A DNA stretch of 32,712 nt, taken from positions 1 through 32,712 of IMG/VR virus record IMGVR_UViG_3300030109_003668; one strand, written 5' to 3'. This DNA is from a virus. The notes under the pieces were generated by a model, which ran no database searches, had not been told where the DNA came from, and saw only the letters and a list, made by a program, of their open reading frames with translations. The translations under genes were made by a program, and so were the position numbers. Below are positions 7,402 to 15,825 of the stretch, piece by piece (the first letter of the stretch is position 1; every line of letters begins with the position of its first letter).

Positions 7402-9215
7402 TGAGTAAAATTAAATTAATTAATTTATCTAGTTATACCTCTCCTACAATTGAGGTAATTGAAAATCAAGAATATGTTACCTATGGGGAAAACAATTCAT
7501 ATTTTCAGTATTTGATAGATAGATATACAGGATCGCCAACAAACAATGCAATAGTTAATGGAGTTAGCCAAATGGTTTATGGTAAAGGTCTTGAAGCAAC
7601 TGATGGCAATGAAGATCCAGAGGGTTATGCACAAATGGTAAGTTTGTTAAACTCTGAATGCGTTAGAAAACTAGCGTATGATTTAAAACTTCTAGGGCAA
7701 TGTGCAATTCAAGTTGCTTACAATAAAGATAGATCTAGAATAGCAAAGGTTGGACATATTCCTGTTGAAACTTTGGCAATGGAAAAATGTGATGTAGAAG
7801 ATGGGGAAATTAAAGGTTTCTACTATTGTGCTGATTGGGAAGAAAAAAAGCCAAATGAAGAATTAACTAGAATCCCTGCGTGGGGAACTTCAAAAGAATC
7901 AATTGAGATCCTGTATGTTAGGCCTTATGTAGCAGGGCATTATTACTATTCGCCTGTTGATTATCAAGGTGGATTACAATACGCAGAACTTGAAGAAGAA
8001 ATTTCAAATTATCATTTGAATAATATTATGAATGGTTTAGCACCGAGTATGTTAATTAACTTTAACAATGGTGTTCCTAATGAAGAAGAAAGATCAAATA
8101 TTGAAAATGCAGTAAGACAAAAGTTTTCTGGATCTAGCAATGCAGGTAAATTTATTTTATCATTTAATGAAAATGTGGAATCAGCAAGTACAATTGATCC
8201 TGTACAATTATCTGATGCACATAATCAATACCAATTTTTAAGTGATGAATCAATGAAAAAAATTATGGTTGCACATAGAGTAGTGTCGCCAATGTTATTA
8301 GGAATTAAAGATAACACAGGATTAGGTAATAATGCAGATGAATTGAAAACTGCTAGTACCTTAATGGATAATGTAGTTATTAGGCCAATTCAAGAACTTC
8401 TATTAGATGCTTTTGATGAGATTTTGGCTTATAATGGAATTAGTCTAGACTTATACTTTACTACATTACAACCATTAGAATTTGCAGACTTACAGAATGC
8501 TCAGTCTGGGGAACAAATCGAAAAAGAGACAGGAGAGAAATCAGAAGATTCTACGATTAATGATCTAGAATTAGGAGTAAATGTCGATTTAAGTGATGAT
8601 GATTATAAGGTAGTATTGTCAAATTTACCAGAAGAAAAAATGTCGAGTGATTGGGTAGAGGTAGATCAAAGAGATTATGATGAAGATAATTTGGCAGTAG
8701 AAGATTGGGCAAATCTGTGTATTCAACCTAAAAGATCTTTACTAACAAAATTGAAAAATGAAATATATGCTAAGCCAAATGGATTTAGTTATTTAGATTC
8801 AAAAAATTACAAAGTTAGATATAGATATTTTAAAAAATCTAACAAGGCACTAAAAACAGGAAAAAGTAGAGATTTCTGTGAGAATATGATGAGATTATCT
8901 AGGAGTGGTGTAGTTTACAGACTTGAAGATATTGATAGAGCAAGTAGAAGTGGGGTTAATAAAGTGCTAGGGCATAAAGGTAAGCCATTTGACTTGTTTA
9001 AATTTAAAGGTGGTATTTATTGTCGCCACGCTTGGAAAGAAGTTTTATATAGATTAAAGAAAAATACTGAGCCAAGTGCATATTTAGATGATTACAAAAG
9101 AACAGGCGAAATTCCTAGTTCGTATAAACCTGCACCTAGAGGAGCAAAACAGGCAAAAGTAGCACCTGTTAATATGCCTAATCAAGGAGCATATCCAACA
9201 AGTAAAAAGAAGTAA
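7401..9215 (+). CDS. Portal protein with C-terminal extension
   Basis: Residues 1-380 are a portal of the PBSX/HK97 type: N-terminal YFQYLIDRYTGSPTNNAIVNG, a wing region with IAKVGHIPVETLA, and the clip/stem part SDESMKKIMVAHRVVSPMLLG followed by DELKTASTLMDN. Portal subunits form the dodecameric channel for DNA packaging at the head vertex. At 604 aa it is longer than most portals. Residues about 410-560 form an extra domain with DWANLCIQPKRSLL, RYRYFKKSNKALKTGKSRDF and GGIYCRHAWKEVLYR (Cys-Arg-His near 541-543), then a Pro/Lys-rich tail. This extra domain might be a head-morphogenesis module; its function is unknown. Confidence 0.85.
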   Translation: MSKIKLINLSSYTSPTIEVIENQEYVTYGENNSYFQYLIDRYTGSPTNNAIVNGVSQMVYGKGLEATDGNEDPEGYAQMVSLLNSECVRKLAYDLKLLGQCAIQVAYNKDRSRIAKVGHIPVETLAMEKCDVEDGEIKGFYYCADWEEKKPNEELTRIPAWGTSKESIEILYVRPYVAGHYYYSPVDYQGGLQYAELEEEISNYHLNNIMNGLAPSMLINFNNGVPNEEERSNIENAVRQKFSGSSNAGKFILSFNENVESASTIDPVQLSDAHNQYQFLSDESMKKIMVAHRVVSPMLLGIKDNTGLGNNADELKTASTLMDNVVIRPIQELLLDAFDEILAYNGISLDLYFTTLQPLEFADLQNAQSGEQIEKETGEKSEDSTINDLELGVNVDLSDDDYKVVLSNLPEEKMSSDWVEVDQRDYDEDNLAVEDWANLCIQPKRSLLTKLKNEIYAKPNGFSYLDSKNYKVRYRYFKKSNKALKTGKSRDFCENMMRLSRSGVVYRLEDIDRASRSGVNKVLGHKGKPFDLFKFKGGIYCRHAWKEVLYRLKKNTEPSAYLDDYKRTGEIPSSYKPAPRGAKQAKVAPVNMPNQGAYPTSKKK

Positions 9216-9216
9216 T

Positions 9217-9717
9217 ATGGCAACTGCATTATTTATAAGTAGAGAAGATTTAACAAGAAACACCATAATTGATGGGAATGTAGATACAAATAAGTTTATA
9301 CAATTTATTAAAATAGCACAAGAAATACATTTACAGAATTATTTAGGAACAAACCTGTACGATACTATAAGTGATAAAATTACTAACAACCAATTGACAG
9401 GCGTTTATTTACATTTAGTAAACACCTATTTAAAGTCAATGTTAATACACTATGCAATGGTAGATTATTTACCATTTTCTGCATATCAAATTGCTAATGG
9501 TGGAGTTTATAAGCATAGATCTGAAAATTCAGAAGTTGCACTTCCTGAAGAAGTGGATAAAATGATTTCTAGACACAGGCAGTTTGCTCAATTTTATACT
9601 AGAAGATTTTTAGATTATATGAGATATAATTCTAGTGATTATCCAGAATATAACAATAACAATGCAGATGGAATGTGGCCAGATTACTCGGCTGATTTCA
9701 CAGGGTGGGTTTTATAA
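9217..9717 (+). CDS. Head-tail connector / adaptor protein
   Basis: The 166-aa, largely helical protein follows the portal by one base. The pattern IKIAQEIHLQNYLGTNLYD, the long helix YLHLVNTYLKSMLIHYAMVD, and RFLDYMRYNSSDYPEYNNN at the C-terminus match a head-tail adaptor family common in Bacteroidetes phages (DUF6712-like, from memory). Such proteins bind the portal ring and provide the surface for the tail. The role is supported by family resemblance and place. Confidence 0.68.
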   Translation: MATALFISREDLTRNTIIDGNVDTNKFIQFIKIAQEIHLQNYLGTNLYDTISDKITNNQLTGVYLHLVNTYLKSMLIHYAMVDYLPFSAYQIANGGVYKHRSENSEVALPEEVDKMISRHRQFAQFYTRRFLDYMRYNSSDYPEYNNNNADGMWPDYSADFTGWVL

Positions 9718-9735
9718 ATTTAAAAAAAAGAAAAA

Positions 9736-9912
9736 ATGGCAAATGAGATATATAATGATTCTTGGTGGGGTGTAGGTGGATGTTCTAATAATATAGATTG
9801 GGGATCTATTTATTATGAAGATGCTTGTGGCACACAAGTACCAGACAATATGATAGCGCAGAATGGCGATAATCTTATTGGCGAAAATAATAACAATTTA
9901 ATATTACAATAA
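9736..9912 (+). CDS. Small hypothetical protein, 58 aa
   Basis: ATG after an A-rich run (AAAAAAAAGAAAAA), the usual translation-start context in this genome. The product is acidic and rich in Asn, Gly and Trp (MANEIYNDSWWGVGG) with two Cys and an Asn-repeat C-terminus. The stop is followed three bases later by the fibre-like gene, which has the same start context (AAAAAATGGC). It is probably a small virion protein; no function recognised. Confidence 0.6.
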   Translation: MANEIYNDSWWGVGGCSNNIDWGSIYYEDACGTQVPDNMIAQNGDNLIGENNNNLILQ

Positions 9913-9915
9913 AAA

Positions 9916-10716
9916 ATGGCAGATAAAAAATTTAGTCAATTTGGGAGTGTAGCACTTCCACAGGGAACAGATGAAATAGTAGGTTTAAGTGGTGGCAATA
10001 ATGTTCGTTATAACATAGGGAATATTGGAGTAGATGACTTAAGTGGAAAATTAAGTATAGGAAAAGGTGGAACAGGTAGTTCTGTTGCAGGAGTAAGTAA
10101 TGTAGGTGGCTTATTAGATGAAGCAAATCAAGTAATTGATGATTCTTTAATAATAGCAGATGATGGTTTAGGTAATTCTGTATTAAGCACAGGAGCATCT
10201 GTTAATATAAAACCACCACAATGTCAATTGCATTTGCCTAATTCAACAGGTTTAGCAAACACAGATAATGGAGTTGATTTTATAGTACCTTACAATGCAG
10301 TAATTGGTAGTACAGTTAATTCAGATTATTTTTCTGTTGTTGTAACAGGTGGTCAAGGTACACAAGGAACAATACAGGTTGTAAATGCAGGGTTATATTA
10401 CCTTAATGCAAGATATTCTTCATACAATTTAACTCAGTCTGGGTTACCAACAATTAATGGTAGTGTATTTTTAAGAATAACTGCAGCAGTTAATGGTGTT
10501 AAATCTTGCGTGTTAAATAATATGGTGGTTGCAACTTCTATTAATGGGGAAGCAACTGTAAATGGAGCACAGGTTATGGAATTAAATGCTAATGATATAG
10601 TGTCAATAATTGGTTTTCACACAGGTGGAACTGCAAGTGGTGGAACACAAGCATATCCTGTCGCAGGGAATTCATTTTATAATGAGCCAACAATGACATT
10701 GATTAAAATTGGATAA
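9916..10716 (+). CDS. Fibre-like protein with C1q-like C-terminal domain
   Basis: Residues 1-40 (FSQFGSVALPQGTDEIVGL, then GGNNVRYNIGNIG) look like a virion-anchoring segment. Residues 50-110 are Gly/Ser/Asp-rich. Residues 130-266 have the strand pattern of a C1q/TNF-like trimeric domain: YFSVVVTGGQGTQGTIQVV, AGLYYLNARYSSYNL, VFLRITAAVNGVKSCVLNN, VMELNANDIVSIIGFHTGG and the final EPTMTLIKIG strand. Such domains often bind carbohydrate or protein at the tip of fibres. Its place beside the connector suggests a head or neck fibre, possibly for host attachment. Confidence 0.65.
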   Translation: MADKKFSQFGSVALPQGTDEIVGLSGGNNVRYNIGNIGVDDLSGKLSIGKGGTGSSVAGVSNVGGLLDEANQVIDDSLIIADDGLGNSVLSTGASVNIKPPQCQLHLPNSTGLANTDNGVDFIVPYNAVIGSTVNSDYFSVVVTGGQGTQGTIQVVNAGLYYLNARYSSYNLTQSGLPTINGSVFLRITAAVNGVKSCVLNNMVVATSINGEATVNGAQVMELNANDIVSIIGFHTGGTASGGTQAYPVAGNSFYNEPTMTLIKIG

Positions 10717-10721
10717 TAATT

Positions 10722-10838
10722 TTGAAAAAAAGAAATAGCAAACCTAAGCAACTGAATATCAAGTTGTTAAAAGCGTTTTTAAAAGAAGTAAAAGATGAAT
10801 TGGTATCAGACAACCACAATAAGAAACATAAAAATTAA
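10722..10838 (+). CDS. Small basic protein, 38 aa (TTG start)
   Basis: An open frame fills the 122-base gap between two virion genes. It would start with TTG and end in TAA whose last base begins the next ATG (TAAATG), as for tightly coupled genes. The product is Lys-rich (KKRNSKPKQLNIKLLKAFL) with one predicted helix. The TTG start is inferred because no ATG is in frame, but TTG starts are also likely for other genes here (18419, 25696). Confidence 0.5.
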   Translation: MKKRNSKPKQLNIKLLKAFLKEVKDELVSDNHNKKHKN

Positions 10839-12569
10839 ATGGGTAAAAGCACATCAAGAAAAGCGTTAATAAAAAAAGCCAATACCTATATGGATTATGT
10901 AGAGGGTTGGAATGGATTTATGACTAGTAATACAGGATCTGGTGGAAATAGGCCACAAGGATCTTATGTGTTCCCACAAAAATTTGCTAAAGATTATACA
11001 GGAACTATTGGACAAACAAATAGAAATGTAATTCAAGCAGTTGGAGCAGTAGGTGGATTATATAGACATCCAAAAAATAATGGCACTTACGAGTATTTAA
11101 AAAACTTGTCAATTAGTGGACAAGATCAAGGTGTTAAAGTAGATTACAGAGATCAAGAGCCATTGAATATTGGATCTAAAGCAGGTATTTCATTACAAGG
11201 AACAAGTACAAATCAATTAACACAATCTGAAAGTTTAAGTGCTGTTGGAATATGGAAAGAACAACAATGGAATGGAACTTTGCAAACTCCTAGTAATTTT
11301 GGTGCTAACAATAGAGAGCCATTTATTGTAGGTAACACTCCATTTATTGATGATGGATCTTATAGTACACAAATTACGATGATGTGGACAGGTAAAGATT
11401 TGCTTAATTTTAGAGAAGTTAGGTTAGGTAATCAGTCTGCATTTTATGATATTAGAAATAGAGCAGTTTTGAGTTTTTATGTTTGGGTTGGTGGTAAAGA
11501 TATGTCTGAGGAAGAAACTAATCAATTTTGTAAAGTCGGACAACAAGATAAAAAATATTATGTACCTACAATTGCAGGAGTAATCTCACCATTAGCATCT
11601 AGTGGTGGCTTAGAAGTTGCTAAAAGCAGAACTTATTACAAAATTAATCCTTATACAAAACATTGGGAAGTGTCGTACCAAGAAATACCATTAGGCGAAG
11701 CACCTAGTAATGATAAACAACATAATTACATTTTAGATAATGTGCAATTTGAAGATTGTCCAAATAATTATGTAAGAATTAAAATGTTTCTAAGACAATT
11801 TGATGGAGCAGATATTTATGACTATGCAAATTGGTATATATACCCTACTGATAGTTATACTGCTATGTCAGAAATAAAAACTGCATTTGATGGTAATAAA
11901 GTTGCAAGAAGTGCAGGTATATATGCTAAATTAGTTTTGTTTGGACAACAAGTAGAAATTAACTCACAAAGAAACGATCCTAGCAAAGGAGTTATTGGGT
12001 ATTATCATAGTGATTACATTTTAACTTCTGGAAGTGCAGTAACTAGATTGTTTGAGCAATACAGATTATATAATAATATTATTAGTCAGAGTGAATGTGC
12101 AGGAGAGCAATTAGATGAAAGAAGTAAAACTGTATATTTTCATTTTTATTTAGGAAATTTGCAACCTTTTCCAAATGATATAAACTTTGGATCATTTAAC
12201 ACAGGAGCAGATAATTTCTTATTAGGAAATAGAACTTTGATAAACATTTTCCCAAACAATATTGAGGATGCTTATAAATTTCAATTAAGTGGAATTAATG
12301 TAAGCACACAAAGTGATGAAAAAGACTACGCTCCTCTGCCTGTGGGAACGCTTAAGATTGCTTTTAATAGCGATTCGGAGTGGATATGGATCAATGGTAC
12401 TAAATATCAAAAAGGATCGCCCACAATTACTATGGCTACTTCTGACTTTGCTCCAAGCAGAACAAACTTCTGGAAGTTACAGGCAAAAAGATATGATTAT
12501 TTATTGGAGTGGGGATTATGGTCAGAGAATTTAATAGAAAGTGAATTAAAAACCTTAACAAGTATCTAA
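10839..12569 (+). CDS. Large virion surface / receptor-binding candidate, 576 aa
   Basis: The N-terminus is basic (MGKSTSRKALIKKANTYMDY). Residues about 118-145 (STNQLTQSESLSAVGIWKEQ) resemble the TNLLTYSEDF-W motif that begins beta-sandwich modules in many phage tail spikes. The rest is Tyr/Asn-rich and beta-like, including repeated short strand-turn units and a final YDYLLEWGLWSENL. I recognise no catalytic residues for a glycosidase. Place after the C1q-like protein and before the lysis region fits a host-recognition protein, but this is inferred. Confidence 0.55.
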   Translation: MGKSTSRKALIKKANTYMDYVEGWNGFMTSNTGSGGNRPQGSYVFPQKFAKDYTGTIGQTNRNVIQAVGAVGGLYRHPKNNGTYEYLKNLSISGQDQGVKVDYRDQEPLNIGSKAGISLQGTSTNQLTQSESLSAVGIWKEQQWNGTLQTPSNFGANNREPFIVGNTPFIDDGSYSTQITMMWTGKDLLNFREVRLGNQSAFYDIRNRAVLSFYVWVGGKDMSEEETNQFCKVGQQDKKYYVPTIAGVISPLASSGGLEVAKSRTYYKINPYTKHWEVSYQEIPLGEAPSNDKQHNYILDNVQFEDCPNNYVRIKMFLRQFDGADIYDYANWYIYPTDSYTAMSEIKTAFDGNKVARSAGIYAKLVLFGQQVEINSQRNDPSKGVIGYYHSDYILTSGSAVTRLFEQYRLYNNIISQSECAGEQLDERSKTVYFHFYLGNLQPFPNDINFGSFNTGADNFLLGNRTLINIFPNNIEDAYKFQLSGINVSTQSDEKDYAPLPVGTLKIAFNSDSEWIWINGTKYQKGSPTITMATSDFAPSRTNFWKLQAKRYDYLLEWGLWSENLIESELKTLTSI

Positions 12570-12817
12570 TGGAAGAACAACAAATTTGGAAAAAATATGA
12601 ATTTGAAAGTTTAGATCAATTTTTTGACTATAAAGATGCATTAGATTTAAGTGCAGTATATAGTATTGTAATTTTGGGATCTGCTCCAGATGAAAAACAA
12701 AAGATTGATGTAATATGGCAAGGAATTGATGAGCCACCTGCAGATTGGTTAGAATTTGAGGTAAATCCTAGTGAGCCATATGATAATTATGTAATAGGAT
12801 TAACATTTAATGGATAA
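12569..12817 (+). CDS. Small acidic protein, 82 aa
   Basis: The ATG uses the last base of the preceding stop (TAATG). The product is acidic (many Glu/Asp) with a central strand (YSIVILGSAPDEKQK, IDVIWQGIDEPPADW). No domain recognised. It is probably an accessory or chaperone protein of the large surface protein upstream, as small acidic proteins after fibres often are; this is inference. Confidence 0.6.
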   Translation: MEEQQIWKKYEFESLDQFFDYKDALDLSAVYSIVILGSAPDEKQKIDVIWQGIDEPPADWLEFEVNPSEPYDNYVIGLTFNG

Positions 12818-13121
12818 AGAAATGAAAATTAGTGAAAATACAGAGGTAAAATTGGATTTAAAAACAATTGGAATTATTGTTGGGTTTACAATCTCGTTGG
12901 CAAGTATGTATTTTGCATTGAAGTCAGATATTGCTATTGCAATGGAAAAACCAGAGCCAAAAATTTCACAAGTTGAATTTGAGTACAAAGATAAATTAGT
13001 TAGAGCAACAATTGATCAGACACAGAGTGATGTGGAAAAAATAAAAGAAGATATTTCTGCAATAAAAACTCAATTAGAAAAAATGGATGAGAGATTATAT
13101 GAAATTACTAAAAATAGGTAG
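12810..13121 (+). CDS. Membrane protein with coiled coil (holin/spanin-like candidate)
   Basis: Residues about 18-38 (KTIGIIVGFTISLASMYFAL) form one transmembrane helix. Residues 60-100 form a coiled coil (VEKIKEDISAIKTQLEKMDERL). This one-TM-plus-coil layout occurs in small lysis and virion-egress proteins, and the gene lies upstream of the lysis cluster. A second start, ATG at residue 5 (12822), is possible. It overlaps the preceding gene by 8 bases and the next by up to 35. Function inferred from topology and place only. Confidence 0.6.
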   Translation: MDKEMKISENTEVKLDLKTIGIIVGFTISLASMYFALKSDIAIAMEKPEPKISQVEFEYKDKLVRATIDQTQSDVEKIKEDISAIKTQLEKMDERLYEITKNR

Positions 13122-13440
13122 TATATTATTAATGAGTTTAAGTGCTTTTGCTCAAGAGTATAAAGCAGATATTTCTATATGTCAATTTTCAGCAGAATTC
13201 ACTAAAAGTGCAGAAATTAATTTATCTGACTATAAACAACACAACACACATTTATTTTATATTGAAAAAGACAATGTAATATTTGAAAAAGAAAAAATAA
13301 TTTATTTGCCAACATTGATTTTATTTCAAAATGGAAAAGAGATTATGAGAGTTGAAAGTGGAATAAGTATGAAATATCCGGAAAACACAAAAAAAGAATT
13401 AGAGAATAAATTAGAAGAATTATTAGAAAACAAGTTTTAA
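13099..13440 (+). CDS. Secreted thioredoxin-fold protein lacking CXXC
   Basis: I prefer the ATG at 13099 over the one at 13087, because it places a clean signal peptide at the N-terminus (MKLLKIGSILLMSLSAFAQ) with cleavage expected after SAFA. The mature part has the strand-helix order of a thioredoxin fold, most clearly the C-terminal half LPTLILFQNGKEIMRVESGI, where the Pro of LPT matches the cis-Pro of thioredoxins. The CXXC active site is missing; a single Cys remains (SICQFSAEF). It would act in the periplasm, not as a normal oxidoreductase. The gene lies between two membrane proteins. Confidence 0.65.
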   Translation: MKLLKIGSILLMSLSAFAQEYKADISICQFSAEFTKSAEINLSDYKQHNTHLFYIEKDNVIFEKEKIIYLPTLILFQNGKEIMRVESGISMKYPENTKKELENKLEELLENKF

Positions 13441-13441
13441 A

Positions 13442-14623
13442 ATGAACAGAAAAAAACAAACAGAAAAATTTACTGCTAATGCGTTAGTAGTTTTGATAGT
13501 ATTTTTTATGGTTATGTTATTTAGTGCTAGTGTAACTGCACAGGTTATTGATGACAATGAAAAATTAAATAAAAAACTAGAAAGAAAATATAAGTCTAAA
13601 AAGTTTTGGAATAGCATTTTTAAATATGGTACATTTTATGGTGCTTACAACGAATCTAGTCCATTATTTATGCCAGAAGAATACTTTGTAACACAAGGTG
13701 GAGATTTAGTAAATGTAACACCAGAATTAAGCAACGATTTTATGGTAAGTTATGGCTTCAGAAAATTAGCCAGATTTGACTATGAAAATAAAGCAAAGAA
13801 ATTTTATGATGGATCAGAAAAAAATACAGGATTGCAGAGTAATATTGGAGCAGTTAAAGGTTTAGAATATGTATTTCAATATTCAAAAGGTAGGCAACAA
13901 AATAGAGAGTTTGAATCTCATAAGTATTTTTTAAGATATATTGCAAAGTATTGGAGTAGCAAATTAGAGTGGCAAGAAAATGGTTTAATTAATTTAGACT
14001 ATAAATCAGCAGATCTTAGATTTAGAATTCCATTAGGTAAAAAATTTAGTATTTCTTTGGGTGGTGTAGCGAGATCTCATAAACCTTATGGCTATAATCC
14101 GATAGATGATTATTTAGAAAACAAACCTTGGTGGGATCTGGCTTATGATTATGGGTTTCAAGATCATTATTATGGAATAGATTATGATAATGATGGACAA
14201 TTAGATAATTTTGATTGGTGGTGGAGTAATCCTGATGGCGATAGAATAGCAGACACAGATTTAGATTTTAGAAGAAATGCTTATTTTGGAATAGTAAACC
14301 ATTATAATGAAAGCGAGTTAGATAAAATTGGGGAATTAGCCACGCTTAGTGGCGTAGTTGGTGTGGATTTCTACCATTACAGAGATAAGTTCTATTTACA
14401 TAGTTGGGGAAATGTTATGCCAATACACAAACACATAAAAGGCAACGAAGAATTTAGTTATGAAAATCATTATGGATCTGATGATTGGACAGACTACAAT
14501 TATGGTGTAATGTTTGGTTGGTATATTTCTAAAAATCTAGGAGTATTTACTGAATATGAAAACACAAAAATGTGGGATAAGAACTTAAAATATATTAAAG
14601 CAGGAATAAATTTGAAATTATGA
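13442..14623 (+). CDS. Outer-membrane beta-barrel-like protein with Ca-binding loop
   Basis: The 393-aa protein has an N-terminal hydrophobic segment (NALVVLIVFFMVMLFSASVTA) fitting a signal peptide, then many alternating aromatic/polar strands (KYFLRYIAKYWSSKLEWQ, SADLRFRIPLGKKFSISLG) and a final strand KYIKAGINLKL. Residues 247-258 (DYDNDGQLDNFD) match the 12-residue EF-hand/TSP3 loop exactly, followed by NPDGDRIADTDLDF. This pattern suggests an outer-membrane or surface protein with calcium binding. Similar proteins occur in flavobacterial phages without known function. Possible roles are receptor masking or envelope disruption; both are inferences. Confidence 0.6.
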   Translation: MNRKKQTEKFTANALVVLIVFFMVMLFSASVTAQVIDDNEKLNKKLERKYKSKKFWNSIFKYGTFYGAYNESSPLFMPEEYFVTQGGDLVNVTPELSNDFMVSYGFRKLARFDYENKAKKFYDGSEKNTGLQSNIGAVKGLEYVFQYSKGRQQNREFESHKYFLRYIAKYWSSKLEWQENGLINLDYKSADLRFRIPLGKKFSISLGGVARSHKPYGYNPIDDYLENKPWWDLAYDYGFQDHYYGIDYDNDGQLDNFDWWWSNPDGDRIADTDLDFRRNAYFGIVNHYNESELDKIGELATLSGVVGVDFYHYRDKFYLHSWGNVMPIHKHIKGNEEFSYENHYGSDDWTDYNYGVMFGWYISKNLGVFTEYENTKMWDKNLKYIKAGINLKL

Positions 14624-14748
14624 TAAAAGGATTAAGATGGTTAGCAAACAAATTACAAGACTTAAAATGCTCATTGCATTTAAATTGGAATTGGTTATTA
14701 GATAAAATGAAAACAGAGTGTAAATGCGAAAGATCACAAAACTTATAG
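14620..14748 (+). CDS. Small cysteine-containing protein, 42 aa
   Basis: The start overlaps the upstream stop (ATGA) and the end overlaps the amidase gene by 25 bases. The N-terminal half is amphipathic (MIKGLRWLANKLQDLKCS), followed by LHLNWNWLLDKM and a TECKCER ending. The CKC-ER motif also appears in the small protein at 19017. It may be a membrane-associated accessory of lysis. No known family can be claimed. Confidence 0.5.
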   Translation: MIKGLRWLANKLQDLKCSLHLNWNWLLDKMKTECKCERSQNL

Positions 14749-15152
14749 TTCATTGCTCGGCTACTCCAGAGGGTAAAGATTATAGTGTAGATACTATTAG
14801 AGATTGGCATTTAAAAAGAGGTTGGAGTGATATTGGTTATCATTTTGTTATTTATAGAAATGGCGAAGTGGTAGAGGGTAGGCCAATTGAAAGAACAGGT
14901 GCTCATTGTAAAGGCGAAAATTATTGTTCGATTGGAATTTGTTATATTGGTGGAGTAGAATCAGAAAAACAAAATGGAAAATGGATTCCTAAAGATACAA
15001 GAACACCAGAGCAAAAAGATGCACTTGATGATTTATTATGTCAATTAAGTGAGTTATACCCTAAGTCAAAAGTTTATGGACATTGTGATTTTAGTAGTAA
15101 AGCGTGTCCAAGTTTTGATGCGAAAACAGAATATGAATATTTAAATATGTAA
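14724..15152 (+). CDS. N-acetylmuramoyl-L-alanine amidase (T7 lysozyme type endolysin)
   Basis: The 142-aa protein cleaves the bond between N-acetylmuramate and L-alanine in peptidoglycan. The zinc and catalytic residues of T7 lysozyme are all visible: H10 in IVHCSAT, Y39 in IGYHF, H120 in VYGHCDF, K126 and C128 in SKACPSFD. The length is close to T7 lysozyme (about 150 aa), so it is a single-domain Amidase_2 enzyme with no cell-wall-binding domain, as usual for a Gram-negative host. There is no signal peptide, so release depends on a holin, found nearby at 15420. Confidence 0.93.
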   Translation: MRKITKLIVHCSATPEGKDYSVDTIRDWHLKRGWSDIGYHFVIYRNGEVVEGRPIERTGAHCKGENYCSIGICYIGGVESEKQNGKWIPKDTRTPEQKDALDDLLCQLSELYPKSKVYGHCDFSSKACPSFDAKTEYEYLNM

Positions 15153-15154
15153 TT

Positions 15155-15289
15155 ATGCCTATACCAAAACCAAGTGGAGAAACCAAAAGTCAATTTATGA
15201 ATAAATGTATGAATAGTAAAGTAATGAAATCTGAATACTCAGCACCTCAGCGAATTGCTATTTGTTATGAGCAATGGAGTAAAAAATAG
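15155..15289 (+). CDS. Small conserved phage protein, 44 aa (MPxPxxGE family)
   Basis: The product, MPIPKPSGETKSQFMNKCM followed by an SEYSAPQRIAICYEQWSKK ending, matches a small family widespread in phages, in which MPxPxxGE-FxxRCM leads into QRxAIC-W. The function is unknown. It often occurs near virion genes. ATG follows the amidase stop by two bases. Confidence 0.65.
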   Translation: MPIPKPSGETKSQFMNKCMNSKVMKSEYSAPQRIAICYEQWSKK

Positions 15290-15423
15290 TGGCTAGAAAA
15301 CTGAACATACAAGACTATAAAACTAAGTCAAGAAAACGAAAAGGAATACACACCAAAACAAAGAGCAGTAAAGTTAAAGCAAGTAAAAATTACTTGAAAA
15401 GATATAAAGGTCAAGGAAGATGA
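15289..15423 (+). CDS. Small very basic protein, 44 aa (GTG start)
   Basis: GTG uses the last base of the preceding TAG, and the stop overlaps the holin ATG (ATGA). The product is strongly basic: KTKSRKRKGIHTKTKSSKVK, ending KNYLKRYKGQGR. I recall this KGIHxKxKxSKxKxSKNYxKxYxGQGR pattern as recurrent in phages of Bacteroidetes. The charge suggests nucleic acid or membrane-surface binding; no function known. Confidence 0.6.
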   Translation: MARKLNIQDYKTKSRKRKGIHTKTKSSKVKASKNYLKRYKGQGR

Positions 15424-15818
15424 AAAAAATTATAGAGTTTTTTGGTGGATCTGTATTTAAAGAAGTTGGTAATGTACTAGATAATTTATTTACATCCGAA
15501 GAAGAAAAAATAAATGCAAAAAATGAAGTCTTTAAAATTCTTAAACAAAAAGAATTAGAACTTCAGAAAATGCAAACAGACATAATTATTGCTGAAGCAA
15601 AAGGTAATTGGCTACAAAGATCTTGGCGACCGATATTAATGTTGGCATTTGGATTTATAATTATTTATTGTAAATTTATAGCATTGATCTTCAATTTACC
15701 TGTACCAGAACTAGAGGAAAACTTTTGGAATCTTTTAAATTTAGGTGTAGGTGGGTATGTTATTGGAAGATCTGGAGAGAAAATTATGGAATCATTTGCA
15801 AAGAATAAAAATAAATAG
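15420..15818 (+). CDS. Holin, 3TM family
   Basis: The 132-aa protein has an N-terminal helix (KIIEFFGGSVFKEVGNVLDN), a charged coiled-coil part (25-58), then AKGNWLQRSWRPILMLAF with a transmembrane segment at about 70-92 and a second one near 103-117 (FWNLLNLGVGGYVIGRSG). WLQRSWRP followed by TM helices and a GGYVIGRSGEK end is the signature of the 3TM holin family first described for gene transfer agent release. It would open the inner membrane for the amidase gene four places upstream. Confidence 0.85.
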   Translation: MKKIIEFFGGSVFKEVGNVLDNLFTSEEEKINAKNEVFKILKQKELELQKMQTDIIIAEAKGNWLQRSWRPILMLAFGFIIIYCKFIALIFNLPVPELEENFWNLLNLGVGGYVIGRSGEKIMESFAKNKNK

Positions 15819-15825
15819 TATTTTA

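Noticed and set aside
12313-12534. Plus-strand 73-aa frame inside the 576-aa virion gene
   Set aside because: It is entirely within a supported gene in another frame and has no start context.
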